Source: Chloroflexota bacterium
Lineage (GTDB): Bacteria > Chloroflexota > UBA6077 > FW602-bin22
NCBI GenBank assembly: GCA_004297775.1
Contig: SCUE01000004.1
Location: forward strand, 62,001 to 126,000
DNA: 64,000 bases
Reading direction: 5' to 3'
The notes below the pieces were generated by a model. It was given only the letters and a program-made list of their open reading frames with translations. It had not been told where the DNA came from and made no database searches. A program made the translations under genes and the position numbers. Of the stretch, positions 29,819 to 39,666 are shown one piece after another; position 1 is the first letter of the stretch, and the number at the start of each line of letters is the position of its first letter.

Positions 29819-29860
29819 GCGACTTCGACGGGGCGCGAGAGCTCCGCCCTCGCATGTCGC
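29819..29860 (+). promoter_or_regulatory. Long imperfect hairpin upstream of PDZ-Lon gene
   Basis: GCGAC (29819-29823) pairs with GTCGC (29856-29860), and inside it GGGCG (29831-29835) pairs with CGCCC (29845-29849). A pyrimidine-rich run (TTCCTTCCTGTTCTTGTCC) follows at 29861-29879. It lies in the gap between the divergent Rrf2 and PDZ-Lon genes and could be an attenuator or an operator. No test is possible by eye. Confidence 0.3.
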
Positions 29861-29910
29861 TTCCTTCCTGTTCTTGTCCATGGAGGGTCGCGCCAACGAT
29901 ATTCGCTGAT

Positions 29911-30930
29911 ATGAACGCGCGATCGGGCCGGGCAATGAACGGGGCATTCGCCCTCGGAGTCCTGGCGACCGCGATCGCGTTCTTGACGCTGACCGGTCTC
30001 CTGCCGGGCGTGGCGCGTCGTTACTACCTGCTGCTGCCAGGCGGGGCGTTCTCCGTCACCGAACGGGTCCGCGTGCCGGCGAATCTCCGGCAGGAAAGCG
30101 GCGATCTGAGCCTGACCGTCGTCTACCAGCGTCCGGCCACATTCCCGGACGCGCTCCTGCAGTCGGCCCGGCCGGGAGTGAGAGTCGTGCCGTATCGCGC
30201 CGTGATCCCCGTGGGCCAATCCGAAGAAGAGTCGAGCCGTGCGAACCGACGTTTGATGGATGAGAGTCAGGTCTCGGCCGCGGTCGTGGCACTGAAGGCG
30301 CTCGGCTACGCGGTTGGCGCGTCCGGCGATGGTGTTCGCATCCTCTCGACGCTTCCCGGAACGCCGGCGGCGGCCCAGTTCATTCGCGACGACGTGGTGA
30401 CCGCGATCGACGGCGAGAACGTCGGCACCGCAAACGAGGCTGTCGAGCGAATCCGACGCCACCGGCCTGGCGACGCCGTGTCATTCTCGATGCGACGGGG
30501 CGATCAATCGCTGGTCGTTGACTTGGTGACTGAATCGACCCCGGGGAGTCCCGACCAGCCACGCATCGGCGCGACGATCGAGACGATCAACTACCGGGCG
30601 GATTTACCGATCGAGGTCAGTATCGAGTCAGGCAGTGTCGTCGGACCTTCAGCCGGATTGATGTTCGCGCTCGGCATCTACGACGCGCTTACGCCGGGAC
30701 GACTCGGCGGGACTCACCGCATCGCGGGAACGGGCACGATCGCGCTCGATGGCCGCGTCGGCCCGGTCGACGGCATCGCCCAGAAGATCGTTGGCGCCGA
30801 GAACGCCGGCTACGACGTCTTCCTCGTTCCGATCGCGGTTGAGGCCGAAGCGCGCCGGGCCGCGCGCACGATCCAGGTCGTCCCGATTCGCGCGTTCGAC
30901 GATGCGTTGGCCGCGCTGACGGGGATGTAG
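29911..30930 (+). CDS. Membrane-anchored PDZ-Lon (S16) protease
   Basis: A 339-residue YlbL-type protease. One N-terminal membrane helix (about residues 10-32) is followed by an extracytoplasmic region beginning RRYYLLLPGGAFSV. A PDZ domain lies at about 115-210 (LGYAVGASGDGVRILSTLPGTPAA; DDVVTAIDGENV). A Lon-type proteolytic domain (about 225-335) has the catalytic Ser in VVGPSAGLMFALG near 252 and Lys in DGIAQKIVGAENAG near 293. No AAA+ module is present. ATG 29911 and 29935 are both possible; the frame is open to 29854. Confidence 0.85.
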   Translation: MNARSGRAMNGAFALGVLATAIAFLTLTGLLPGVARRYYLLLPGGAFSVTERVRVPANLRQESGDLSLTVVYQRPATFPDALLQSARPGVRVVPYRAVIPVGQSEEESSRANRRLMDESQVSAAVVALKALGYAVGASGDGVRILSTLPGTPAAAQFIRDDVVTAIDGENVGTANEAVERIRRHRPGDAVSFSMRRGDQSLVVDLVTESTPGSPDQPRIGATIETINYRADLPIEVSIESGSVVGPSAGLMFALGIYDALTPGRLGGTHRIAGTGTIALDGRVGPVDGIAQKIVGAENAGYDVFLVPIAVEAEARRAARTIQVVPIRAFDDALAALTGM

Positions 30931-30963
30931 ACTCGCCGCCAACCACAGGCGGAGGTTCCACCA

Positions 30964-31782
30964 ATGAACTGTCCGGAAATGCACGATCGCGTCGTGATCG
31001 TGACTGGCTCAAGCAGCGGAATCGGCCAGGGAATCGCGGCGCGCTTCGCCCGAGAGGGCGCCCGCGTCGTCCTGGCGGCCCGTTCGGCCGATAAGCTGGA
31101 GCGCAATGCCCAGGCCGCCCGCGATGCCGGTGGAACCGCCCTCGCCGTACCGGCCGATGTCTCGCAGAGGGTCGACGTCGAGCGGTTATTCGAGCGAACA
31201 CTCTCGGCCTATGGCCGGGTCGACGCGATCATCAACAATGCGGCCTGGGCGTCGCCGCGCGCCCACATCCTGGAAATGGACGAGGCGCACTGGGACACCG
31301 TGATCGCGACGAATCTCAAGAGCGTCTACCTGTGCTGCCATCGGGCGGCGAACGTCATGGTCGATGCGGGGATCAAGGGCAGCATCGTCAACATCAGTTC
31401 GTTCGCCGCCGCCCGCGCCCACCGCGCGATGGCCGCCTACGATGCGACGAAGGCGGGCCTGGAGGGGATGTCCCGCACGATGGCGATCGACCTGGGGCCG
31501 TTCGGCATTCGCGTCAACGTCGTCGGACCGGGCGCGATCCACACTCAGGAGTACGATCCGCTCGGCGAGGAAGCGCGACGTAATCGCGGCAAGACGGTCC
31601 CACTCGGGCGAGTCGGCTACCCCGAGGACATCGCCGGCGCGGTCCTGTTCCTCTGCTCGGACGACGCGAGCTACGTCACCGGCCAGATAATCTACGTCGA
31701 CGGCGGCATGCTGGCGCAACTCCGCTCACCGCAGGTCGATTCACCACTGCCGGAGTCAGTCGCGCGCCGCCTGCGCTCGTAA
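30964..31782 (+). CDS. SDR-family oxidoreductase
   Basis: A classical short-chain dehydrogenase of 272 residues. The cofactor motif is VTGSSSGIGQGIA (about residues 15-27), with AARS after the second strand favouring NADP(H). The NNAA motif is IINNAAWASPR near 88. The catalytic Ser-Tyr-Lys triad is in NISSFAAARAHRAMAAYDATKAG near 140-162. The closing VTGQIIYVDGGM is typical of the group. Substrate unknown. It follows the PDZ-Lon gene by 33 bases on the same strand. Confidence 0.9.
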   Translation: MNCPEMHDRVVIVTGSSSGIGQGIAARFAREGARVVLAARSADKLERNAQAARDAGGTALAVPADVSQRVDVERLFERTLSAYGRVDAIINNAAWASPRAHILEMDEAHWDTVIATNLKSVYLCCHRAANVMVDAGIKGSIVNISSFAAARAHRAMAAYDATKAGLEGMSRTMAIDLGPFGIRVNVVGPGAIHTQEYDPLGEEARRNRGKTVPLGRVGYPEDIAGAVLFLCSDDASYVTGQIIYVDGGMLAQLRSPQVDSPLPESVARRLRS

Positions 31783-31939
31783 CCGGTACACATGTTGTCG
31801 AACCGCAACCGGCTCGAGTTCAGGCACATGGTTTGGGCAACAGTTCTCGCCATGCGAAGCCTCGGGGGATCGGGGACAAATCGAGAGATCGAGCAGGCGG
31901 CCATCGCTGGCGCGCGGCGAGTCACTGCCGATCGTCGAG

Positions 31940-32224
31940 TCAGGCCGAACCGCCGACGAGTCCCGCGATCTGCCCATCGAGGTGGGGGAGGTCTCTTTCG
32001 ACCACGTCCCAAATCCTGTCGAGGCTGATTCGGAAGTAGTCGTGCACGACGACGTGGCGAAGTCCGATCGCGCCATCCCAGGCGATAGACTCGTGAGTAC
32101 GTCGCAACTCCAGCGTCAGGCGGCTCGCCGCCTCACCGATGACCGAGAGGTTTCGCAGAACCGCATCCTGGGCCTGCTCGTCCTCGAGAAACGCGCCACG
32201 GCCATACCGCGTGTACCGCCGCAC
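31940..32224 (-). CDS. hepT: HEPN-domain toxin (HepT-like), second pair
   Basis: A DUF86/HepT-type helical protein with the R-x4-H-x-Y signature RHVVVHDYF near residue 57 of the 94-residue form, and the family run AQDAVLRNLSVIGEAASRL. The GTG at 32224 leaves out most of the first family helix. The frame stays open upstream through EAEQRRLQHIRDAIAR to a CTG at 32276-32278 that overlaps the antitoxin stop, which would give the normal length of about 112 residues. So the true start is probably a non-standard codon coupled to the upstream gene. Confidence 0.8.
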   Translation of the reverse strand: MRRYTRYGRGAFLEDEQAQDAVLRNLSVIGEAASRLTLELRRTHESIAWDGAIGLRHVVVHDYFRISLDRIWDVVERDLPHLDGQIAGLVGGSA

Positions 32225-32274
32225 CCGAGCGATTGCGTCGCGAATGTGCTGCAGACGACGTTGCTCGGCTTCAA

Positions 32275-32637
32275 TCAGAGCGCGACAGCCTCTCTCAGGA
32301 TCCGTTCCTGAATCCTTGGATCGAGGCTGTCGTCGGGCACGACATCCACATCTCGCCCGAGTAGGTTCTCAAGCTGATGCCAGAACGCACCGAGATCGAA
32401 CAGGGTGCGGCCCTCCTCGAGGCTAATCAGAAAGTCGATGTCGCTGGCAGCGGTGGCCTGGCCACGGGCCGTCGATCCGAAAACCCGCACGTTGGCAGCG
32501 CCGTGTCGCCGCGCCAATTCGAGGATCTCATCGCGGCGCGCGGTCACGTCGCCAATTGAGGGGATCCCGGCGACGTCAAATGGGGCCGCGGACGGACGCC
32601 GATCGGTCGTCCCACCCGTCCGTCGGAAATCTTTCAC
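32275..32637 (-). CDS. mntA: MNT-domain nucleotidyltransferase antitoxin, second pair
   Basis: A 120-residue minimal nucleotidyltransferase with VFGSTARGQATAASDIDFLI at about residues 52-71 (G-S-x3-G and the paired metal Asp residues), and VDVVPDD near 97 as the third acidic site. The first 25 residues are not family-like, so translation may start later, for example at the GTG before TARRDEILELARRH. It precedes its HEPN partner. It is only distantly like the first MNT protein in this window, so the pairs are not a recent duplication. Confidence 0.82.
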   Translation of the reverse strand: MKDFRRTGGTTDRRPSAAPFDVAGIPSIGDVTARRDEILELARRHGAANVRVFGSTARGQATAASDIDFLISLEEGRTLFDLGAFWHQLENLLGRDVDVVPDDSLDPRIQERILREAVAL

Positions 32638-32664
32638 GTGAACAAACTATACCGGCCGGTTTGG

Positions 32665-33639
32665 CTACCCCAGCGCCATCACCGCGTTGAGAAGGCCTTG
32701 GATGTAGCCAGTCGCGAGCGCGCGGCCACGGTGGCCCCAGTTCGTGTCGTCGACCATGTGCGGCACGTGGTCGTCGATGAAGAATCCGGTAAAGTCAGCC
32801 TTCTTCAACGTCCGCATCGCCTCGACGACGTTGACGTTTCCCTCACCGAGGAAGCACTCCTGGAAGTTCTCGGCCGTGCCCTGCACGTCGCGGAAGTGAA
32901 CGTAGAAGATCTTCCCGCGCGACCCGAAATACTCGAGCGCATCGAGAACGCCGGCGCCGCCGCGCATTTCGGACCAGCAGCCCATGCAGAAATCGAGACC
33001 GAGATTCGGGCTCGGCACGACCTCCATCGCCTTCTTGAAACCATCGAAACTGCGCGCGAGCCGGGCGACGCCACCGAGGCTCGGCACCGGCGGATCGTCG
33101 GGATGGAGCGCCAGGTGCACGCCGGCCTCCTCGGCGACCGGCACGATCGCTGTGAGGAAGTAGGTGTAGTTCGCCCACATCTCGGCCTCGGGGTAGACGC
33201 GCCCGTGAGTCAACCGGTCGCCGTCGACCTCCGCGGCGTTGAAGGCGGTGCAAAGGGCGCCGCCGCGGCCCGGGGCGATGCGCGACGAACGCCAGACGCT
33301 GTTCGGCATCCAGTGAAAGCCCAGGATCGGAATCTCCGCCTGGCCGACGGCCCGGATCGTCGCGCAATAGTTCTCGATCGCCTCATCGCGGTCCGGTAGG
33401 CCAAGCATGGCCGACTCATAGAAGCGGTTCGGAGTGTTCTCCAGCGCTTCGAGGCGGAGACCGTACCCCTCGACCTGCTGGCGCAGTCGCCGCAAATCGC
33501 CGTACTCCCATCGCCTCTCGCCCGGCAGGCTCGGCGTATTCAAGAGAACTCCGCTGCAGCCCATCTGCTTGGCGAATGTCAGGATCTCGTGGGTCGCCTG
33601 CTGGAACTGTCCGACCGCGACGCGCATCTGCTCGGCCAC
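32665..33639 (-). CDS. Mannonate dehydratase (UxuA)-like TIM-barrel enzyme
   Basis: A 324-residue metal-dependent enzyme of the xylose isomerase-like fold. Markers shared with mannonate dehydratase are LHPDDPPVPSLGGVARL near residue 176, the LDFCMGCWSEM segment near 215, YVHFRDVQG near 247 and FIDDHVPHMVDDTNW near 288. These supply the metal His, Cys, His and Asp residues. UxuA makes 2-keto-3-deoxygluconate from mannonate in uronate breakdown. GTG 33639 is chosen because GGAG lies 6 bases upstream; the family-like start is MRVAVGQF a few codons on, and GTG 33645 is also possible. Confidence 0.82.
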   Translation of the reverse strand: MAEQMRVAVGQFQQATHEILTFAKQMGCSGVLLNTPSLPGERRWEYGDLRRLRQQVEGYGLRLEALENTPNRFYESAMLGLPDRDEAIENYCATIRAVGQAEIPILGFHWMPNSVWRSSRIAPGRGGALCTAFNAAEVDGDRLTHGRVYPEAEMWANYTYFLTAIVPVAEEAGVHLALHPDDPPVPSLGGVARLARSFDGFKKAMEVVPSPNLGLDFCMGCWSEMRGGAGVLDALEYFGSRGKIFYVHFRDVQGTAENFQECFLGEGNVNVVEAMRTLKKADFTGFFIDDHVPHMVDDTNWGHRGRALATGYIQGLLNAVMALG

Positions 33640-33735
33640 CGGCACTCTCCTCGTTCGACGCGGCGCCAGTGTACTCCAGACTCCGACAGTATCCGGAAGC
33701 CGAGAAACCGCGGCGTTTTTGTGCCGACTTATGAC

Positions 33736-34059
33736 TCAGGAATCCGGCACGACCTCGAGTCGGTCCAAGTAGCTGCCAAGGCGCGCCGCCAGCGCAGTAA
33801 CGGCCGGACTATCGGATTGCTTCGCGGCAAGCTCGATCGCCGCGCCGATCTCGCTGATCGCGTCGAATCCGTAGGCGCCACCAGCGCCTTTCATGATGTG
33901 GCCCATCCGCCGGATGTCACTGAACGTGCCAGCGCGCACCCCGGATTCGATCGACGCAATGTCCTCGCGGCGCCGCATCAGAAACTCGGGGACCAGATCC
34001 ATGATGTCCGGGTCGATCGCGACGACGATATTCGCTGCCTCGTGAGGTGACTCACTCAC
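33736..34059 (-). CDS. Hpt-domain phosphotransfer protein
   Basis: A 107-residue four-helix histidine phosphotransfer protein. The phosphorylatable His is in [16 protein letters not shown] at about residue 54, with the conserved Lys and Gly after it. It starts at ATG 34059, overlapping the hybrid kinase stop by 4 bases, and closes a three-gene phosphorelay operon. It would pass phosphate between receiver domains of the two upstream proteins. Confidence 0.88.
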   Translation of the reverse strand: MSESPHEAANIVVAIDPDIMDLVPEFLMRRREDIASIESGVRAGTFSDIRRMGHIMKGAGGAYGFDAISEIGAAIELAAKQSDSPAVTALAARLGSYLDRLEVVPDS

Positions 34060-36596
34060 GCCACGGCCGCCTCGCCGCGCGCGTACCGGTTGACGGCCGC
34101 GATCAGATCAGGCTTGCGCACCGGCTTGGCCAGATGTGCCGACGCGCCGGCATCGATCGCGTGCGCGACATCGCTGGCCATGGCGTTTGCACTGAGCATC
34201 ACGATCGGGATCGGCTTACGCCCCTCGACCATTTCGATCGCCCGAATCTCCCGAGTTGCGTCGAGTCCATCCAGCACCGGCATCAGGTGATCCATGAGAA
34301 TGAGGTCGTACTGTCCGGTCCGGAACAGGTCGACGCCGATCCGACCGTTCTCGGCCACGTCAACTTCGCACCGCTCCCGCCGTAGAAAGGCCTTCACGAT
34401 GAGCTGGTTGTCGGCGGAGTCCTCCACCAGGAGAACCCGCACGGATCCGTCGGCGGTCGGTTCGACCCTCACCAAGGGAAGGAACACGTCGCCTTGGTCC
34501 GAAGTCGCAATCGCGACGGCCGGCGGCGTGTGCGCCGGAGTCTCCACGACGGATGGATCGTGAGCGTCGATCGTGACCGGGACGCCCGCGCCGATTCGGG
34601 CGATAGCGTCGATCACGTCAACCCGTCGAACTGGCTTGACGAGATAACTCGCGAATCCGAGCGAGCGCGCCAACGCAACATCCTGCGTCCGATTGTCGGA
34701 ACTGAGCATGATCACGGTCGCGGCGATCTCGACCTGCCCGTGCAGCCTTCGCGCCAGATCGAATCCGCCGAGATCCGGCATCCGATTGTCGAGCAACACG
34801 CAGTGGTACGGTCGCCCAACATCGCGCGCCGCCACGATGCGGTCGAGACCTTCGATCCCGCCGCCCGCCTCGTCGACATCCGCGCCGAGCGCCATCAGCG
34901 GCTCGCGCAAGATCAAGCGATTGGTCGGGCTGTCGTCCACGATCAGGATGCGCCGCCCGACCAGATCAAGCTCGAGTTGCGGCGACGGTGGAAGGGCCTG
35001 AGCGCCAGCCAGGCCGAACCGTGCCGTGAAACTGAAGCGTGAGCCCTTGCCAACTTCGCTGGTGACAGTGATGTCGCCACCCATCAACTGGACCAGTCGT
35101 CGCGAGATGGTGAGTCCGAGGCCGGACCCGCCAAATCGACGCGTCGTCGACATATCCGCCTGGGTGAAACTGTCGAAGACCGCCGCCTGACGCTCGGAAG
35201 GAATGCCGATCCCAGTATCCCAGACCGTGAACCGCACGTCGCACGACTCTGGCGCCAGCGTCACGAGATCGACCTGGATTCCGATCTCACCCGAGTCGGT
35301 GAACTTAATCGCGTTGCCGGTTAGATTGACGAGCACCTGGCGCAGTCGGCCAGCGTCGCCATTCACGTTCAGGGGCACGTCTGGCGCGATGCGAACGAGC
35401 AACTCGACGCCCTTCGCGTGCGCCCGGACCGCCAGAATGTCGGTCATACGCGTGATGACGTCGTCGAGGTCGAATGGGGCGACATCGAGCTGAATCTTCC
35501 CGGCCTCGATTTTCGACACATCAAGGATGTCATTGATGATGTGAAGGAGCGAGTCACCGGCCCGGTGGAAAATCCGCACGTATTCCCGCTGCTCGGCGCT
35601 CAGCGGAGTGTCGTTCAGCAATTCAGCCATTCCGAGAATCGCGTTCATTGGAGTCCGGATTTCGTGGCTCATATTGGCGAGGAACTCAGTCTTGGCAGCC
35701 GATGCCGCGACCGCCGCATCGCGCCCGGCCACGAGCTCAGCCTCCTGGGCTCGCAGCCGTATCGTCATTCGATTGAACGAGTCCGCCAATTGACCGACTT
35801 CGTCGCTCGATCGGCGCACGACCGATTGGTTGAGATCGCCGGATTCGACGCGCGCGGTTGCCCGGGCGAGATCGCGTATCGAGGCGGCGATTCGCGTCGC
35901 GACCGCCATCGATACGCCAAATATGACCAGCCCCAGGACAGACATACCGGCCAGCAGTCCGATCTGAGCGAGTTGGAACGATTCGGCCGCATCGTCGAGC
36001 TGGCGGTGCATCGCATCATTGGACTCCGCCTTCAGGTCGGACAGGCGGCGCTTGGCCGCCGCGATCGCCGAGACGTACGTCTGGTCGCCAACCGCCATCG
36101 CCTCCGCGTTGATTCGATCGCCAGCCCGCGCCGCACTGAGAACGTCGCGCTCCCTTGCGACCACGACCCCCGCCAATTCGTCGCGAAGTTGATTCAGCGC
36201 CCGAACCTCATCGACCTCCCCCGCCTCGATCCTGATCTGATCCGCGATCTGACGCGCAAGCCTCTCGTCGAGCGCGGCGATCTCAGCGTCGATCGCGGCC
36301 CCGCTGGTGGCGTCGCTAGCCAGGATGCGCAGCAACGTGAGTTCGCGGAGCGTTGCGCTATCCTCGGCAACATTGTCGATCGCGAGCATGTCGTCGTTCG
36401 AATGTGCAAGCGACGCGCGCATCTCGACGACAATGCTTGATAGCGCGAGGCTGACAATCGCCGCCATCGCGACAAGGCCGATGGCATGAACCGCGAGCGC
36501 GACGGTGAGTTTGGCTCGAACTCCCAGGGCTGGCAGCCCGAGTCGGTTATTCACCGGTTTCGGCCAGACGCAGGGTCTGTCGGCGCAGGCTGGCAA
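34056..36596 (-). CDS. Hybrid sensor histidine kinase with two receiver domains
   Basis: An 846-residue membrane kinase. Helix 1 is at about residues 28-55, an extracytoplasmic helical sensor follows to about 210, and helix 2 is at about 212-235. HAMP comes next, then HisKA with the phosphorylated His in [20 protein letters not shown] near 310. HATPase_c carries [19 protein letters not shown] and [13 protein letters not shown]. Receiver 1 (about 548-670) has [10 protein letters not shown] and LLDNRMPD. Receiver 2 (about 715-835) has [11 protein letters not shown] and [13 protein letters not shown]. Its N-terminus overlaps the upstream REC-REC gene by 50 bases. The ligand cannot be told. Confidence 0.92.
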   Translation of the reverse strand: MPACADRPCVWPKPVNNRLGLPALGVRAKLTVALAVHAIGLVAMAAIVSLALSSIVVEMRASLAHSNDDMLAIDNVAEDSATLRELTLLRILASDATSGAAIDAEIAALDERLARQIADQIRIEAGEVDEVRALNQLRDELAGVVVARERDVLSAARAGDRINAEAMAVGDQTYVSAIAAAKRRLSDLKAESNDAMHRQLDDAAESFQLAQIGLLAGMSVLGLVIFGVSMAVATRIAASIRDLARATARVESGDLNQSVVRRSSDEVGQLADSFNRMTIRLRAQEAELVAGRDAAVAASAAKTEFLANMSHEIRTPMNAILGMAELLNDTPLSAEQREYVRIFHRAGDSLLHIINDILDVSKIEAGKIQLDVAPFDLDDVITRMTDILAVRAHAKGVELLVRIAPDVPLNVNGDAGRLRQVLVNLTGNAIKFTDSGEIGIQVDLVTLAPESCDVRFTVWDTGIGIPSERQAAVFDSFTQADMSTTRRFGGSGLGLTISRRLVQLMGGDITVTSEVGKGSRFSFTARFGLAGAQALPPSPQLELDLVGRRILIVDDSPTNRLILREPLMALGADVDEAGGGIEGLDRIVAARDVGRPYHCVLLDNRMPDLGGFDLARRLHGQVEIAATVIMLSSDNRTQDVALARSLGFASYLVKPVRRVDVIDAIARIGAGVPVTIDAHDPSVVETPAHTPPAVAIATSDQGDVFLPLVRVEPTADGSVRVLLVEDSADNQLIVKAFLRRERCEVDVAENGRIGVDLFRTGQYDLILMDHLMPVLDGLDATREIRAIEMVEGRKPIPIVMLSANAMASDVAHAIDAGASAHLAKPVRKPDLIAAVNRYARGEAAVA

Positions 36597-37827
36597 TCGC
36601 GTCCGACTTGCGCCAGCAGATATCGATGCCAGTCTCGGTCCGCACGGGCTCGAAACGTGCTCGCATCGGAAAGGTCGTGACCGCGACCGCGGGCAGACCG
36701 ATCGCGGTCAGGCGCCGCGCGATCGTCCTCAACACGCTCACCAGCGTGCCGACGTGGCGATCGGGCAGATCGCGCGCTCGTTCGAGGTCAATCATGATCT
36801 GTCCACCTCCAGAATCGACGAGCCGCGCAATCAGGAGATCGAATTGGTGCTGGAACTGGTCGACGTCCCGCGCCTCCCAGAATCCGGTCGAGCGCGGCAC
36901 ATTGGCCAGGACGGACTCCGCGGTTTGGACCGAATCGGCCGTCTCGCACAGCTTGGATTCGTGAAATCGGAGCACGATCATGTCGTCCTCCTCGACGAAG
37001 CTGTACAGACCGTCGACCCCGAGGTAGCGACACACCGTCCGAGCGAGATCCCCGCCAGTAAACGGTTTGCGAAGGACGCCATCGAAGCCATCGACTGAGA
37101 TGTCGGACGGCGCGTCTTCAGGAACCATCGCGATGATGCGCGTGCGGACGAGAGCCGGCATCTGACGCAGTCTGACCACCGCCTCGTAGCCGTCCATGAT
37201 CGGCATATCGAGATCCATCACGATGACATCTGGCTCGACTTCGGCGGCAACGGCCAGGGCGCCAGCGCCGCTGCGCGCGGTTGCGATCGTGCATCGGTCG
37301 GCCAACGCCGCGCGCGCCAGGCGAAGACTGGCCGGTTCGCCATCCACGATCAAGACACGCGCCGCGACGCGCGCACGCGGCCTCGTTGGCCCGGTCTTGA
37401 CGCGCGCGTCGGCTGCGACTGGCGGCGTCTGCAGAAGGCGGCGGACGCGCTGTCGCAGGACATCGGCCGTGAATGGCTTGACGACGTAGTCGCGCGCGCC
37501 ATCCGCGAGCGCGCGGCGAACGTTGGCCGCGTCGCCATCTGCCGTCAGCATCATCACCGGCGTCGCGGCCAGATGCGGATCCGATCGAAGCCGAGCGAGC
37601 ACTTCGAGACCGTCGATGATCGGCATATCGATATCGAGCAGAATCGCGTCGGCGCGAAAATGGGCGAGTGCTTCGAGCGCATCCGCGCCGTTGACCGCGG
37701 TTACAACATCGATCGCATCACGGGCGAGTGTGTGGCGCACCAGCGCGCGGATATCCGGCGAGTCATCGGCGCAGAGGATTTTCGGCAGGCGCCGCCCGGG
37801 CGTCGCCTCGGATACGCGTGGCCACAT
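36547..37827 (-). CDS. Double-receiver response regulator with STAS-like C-terminus
   Basis: A 426-residue protein with two receiver domains: [13 protein letters not shown] with phospho-Asp in [13 protein letters not shown] (about 17-130), and [13 protein letters not shown] with [13 protein letters not shown] (about 158-275). The second has Gly in place of one acidic-pocket Asp (VDGEP), so it may be poorly phosphorylated. The last 150 residues have no DNA-binding domain; [35 protein letters not shown] looks like a STAS/anti-sigma-antagonist fold. Output is therefore probably by protein contact. ATG 37827 has GGGAGGAAGG upstream. It heads the phosphorelay operon. Confidence 0.8.
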   Translation of the reverse strand: MWPRVSEATPGRRLPKILCADDSPDIRALVRHTLARDAIDVVTAVNGADALEALAHFRADAILLDIDMPIIDGLEVLARLRSDPHLAATPVMMLTADGDAANVRRALADGARDYVVKPFTADVLRQRVRRLLQTPPVAADARVKTGPTRPRARVAARVLIVDGEPASLRLARAALADRCTIATARSGAGALAVAAEVEPDVIVMDLDMPIMDGYEAVVRLRQMPALVRTRIIAMVPEDAPSDISVDGFDGVLRKPFTGGDLARTVCRYLGVDGLYSFVEEDDMIVLRFHESKLCETADSVQTAESVLANVPRSTGFWEARDVDQFQHQFDLLIARLVDSGGGQIMIDLERARDLPDRHVGTLVSVLRTIARRLTAIGLPAVAVTTFPMRARFEPVRTETGIDICWRKSDAIASLRRQTLRLAETGE

Positions 37828-37961
37828 CGCCTTCCTCCCGTCGCGATTGAGCAGCCGTCACAGCCTCGTTCGCGTTGATCGGTAGACTACGGCTGGTCCG
37901 TGACGACACGCGTGTCGCGCAATCGGATCGCGTGAGATTCGCGTGATGGGCGCGCAGGCGT

Positions 37962-37989
37962 GGGACCTCACATCAGCCGTCCCTACAAT
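37962..37989 (+). promoter_or_regulatory. Promoter for RNase J gene, apparently leaderless
   Basis: TACAAT at 37984-37989 ends 6 bases before ATG 37996, so transcription should start at or next to the start codon. A weak -35 candidate, GGGACC (37962-37967), lies 16 bases upstream. There is no Shine-Dalgarno sequence. This supports ATG 37996 over the upstream ATG 37960. Confidence 0.45.
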
Positions 37990-37995
37990 TGGCCG

Positions 37996-39666
37996 ATGGC
38001 AAAAGGCTCCAGAAACTCATCCGTTTGGATCACCGCGCTCGGCGGCGTTGGCGAGGTCGGCAAGAACGCGACGCTAATCGAGTGTGACGGCTATCTGCTT
38101 CTCCTCGACTGCGGTTCGCAGTTTCCCTCGCCAGAGCACCTCGGGGTCGATCTGATCATCCCGGATTTCTCCTACCTGCTCTCGCGTCAGGACAAGTTCG
38201 TCGGCCTCGTTCTGACACACGCCCACGAAGATCACATCGGCGCGGTGCCGTTCTTCCTCCGCCAGATGGGCACTCGGGTCGACATTCACGGGACGAACCT
38301 CACGCTCGCGATGGTGGCCGCGAAGATGCGCCGACACCGTGAGGACCAGTTCGCACGGTTCCACCCGGTGGGTCCTGGGGATACGATCGAGCTCGGTCCG
38401 TTTCGCGTCACGTTCTTCTCAGTCGGGCATTCGATCCCGGATGCCACCGCGGTGCTCGTCGAAACGTCCGCCGGACGACTGTTCTTCACCGGCGATTTCA
38501 AATTCTCGACCGAGACCGGCGAGATCGATCGAACGTTCCTTTCGCGAATCGGCGACCGCGGCGTCGATATCCTCTTCTCTGACTGCGTGCGGGTCGAGAA
38601 TCCCGGCCGGACGCCGCCCGAGAGCACCGTCGTGGAGACGCTCGACCGCATCATTCGAGAGGCGCCCGGGCGCGTCATTATCGCGAGCTTCGCCTCGAAC
38701 CTCTCACGCGTGAGGCACGTGCTCAGCATCGCTCAGCGGCGTGGACGCAAGGTGGCGGTCGCCGGCCGAGGCCTGCAGACTTCGATCGAAGTCGGCACGG
38801 ACCTGGGCTATATCGATGCTCCGGCGTCGCTGTTCGTCGATGTCGCCGACGCCGAGCGGATGCCGGCCCGGGAAATCGTCGTCCTGGCAACTGGCGCCCA
38901 GGGCGAGCCAGCGGCCGCGCTCTCTCGTATGGCCGTCGGGGACCATCGTGACCTGCGCGTCCGGGAGGGTGACACCGTTGTCCTCTCGTCGAGCCCGGTC
39001 CCGGGCAACGAAGAGAGCGTCTCCCGAACGATCGACAATCTGTTTCGGCGCGGCGCGGACGTCATCTGGTCGGCGATCGAACCGACCGTCCACGTCAGTG
39101 GCCATGCCGCGCGGGAGGAACTGGGCGATCTCGTTCGATTGCTCCATCCGAGCTACGCGATCCCGCTCCACGGCGAGTACCGCATGCAGGTGCTCTATCG
39201 GCGTCTGGCGATCGAAAACGGCGTTGCGCCGAAGAACGTGCCGTTCCTCGAGATTGGGCGTCGACTACGCCTAAAGGGCGGCAAGGCCGAACTCGACGAC
39301 AGCGTGCCGGCCGGCTCCATTCTGGTCGATGGATTGGAGATCGGCGGCATCGATGAGGCGGTCCTGCGCGATCGAAAGCACCTGGCGGAAGACGGGATCG
39401 TGATCGTGTCGATCGCGATGGCGCGCGACACCGGCGAGATCTTGCGACCACCCGAAATCATCGCGCGCGGCGTCGCCGCCGAATCGCGCGTCGCGCCAGC
39501 ACTCGAGGCGGCCTGCCAGGCTGTCGAGCGCGCGCTGCGCCGCCTCGATCCGGCCGAGCTCGACGTCTCGTTCGTGCAGAACCGCGTTCACGAAGTGGCC
39601 TTGTCGGTGCTCCGACAACAGTCGGGGCTTCGACCACTCGTGTTGCCAGTCGTTGCCGAGGTCTGA
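37996..39666 (+). CDS. rnj: Ribonuclease J
   Basis: A 556-residue metallo-beta-lactamase/beta-CASP ribonuclease for mRNA turnover and rRNA 5' processing. It opens ITALGGVGEVGKNATLIE. The zinc motif is LTHAHEDHIGAVPF near residue 75, with further ligands in SVGHSIPDA near 143 and FFTGDFKF near 165. The beta-CASP part carries FASNLSRVRHVLSIAQRRGRK near 232-252 and HVSGHAAREEL with LHPSYAIPLHGEYR near 368-395. The C-terminal domain is kept. The extra 12 codons from ATG 37960 are upstream of the predicted promoter box and unlikely to be used. Confidence 0.94.
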   Translation: MAKGSRNSSVWITALGGVGEVGKNATLIECDGYLLLLDCGSQFPSPEHLGVDLIIPDFSYLLSRQDKFVGLVLTHAHEDHIGAVPFFLRQMGTRVDIHGTNLTLAMVAAKMRRHREDQFARFHPVGPGDTIELGPFRVTFFSVGHSIPDATAVLVETSAGRLFFTGDFKFSTETGEIDRTFLSRIGDRGVDILFSDCVRVENPGRTPPESTVVETLDRIIREAPGRVIIASFASNLSRVRHVLSIAQRRGRKVAVAGRGLQTSIEVGTDLGYIDAPASLFVDVADAERMPAREIVVLATGAQGEPAAALSRMAVGDHRDLRVREGDTVVLSSSPVPGNEESVSRTIDNLFRRGADVIWSAIEPTVHVSGHAAREELGDLVRLLHPSYAIPLHGEYRMQVLYRRLAIENGVAPKNVPFLEIGRRLRLKGGKAELDDSVPAGSILVDGLEIGGIDEAVLRDRKHLAEDGIVIVSIAMARDTGEILRPPEIIARGVAAESRVAPALEAACQAVERALRRLDPAELDVSFVQNRVHEVALSVLRQQSGLRPLVLPVVAEV

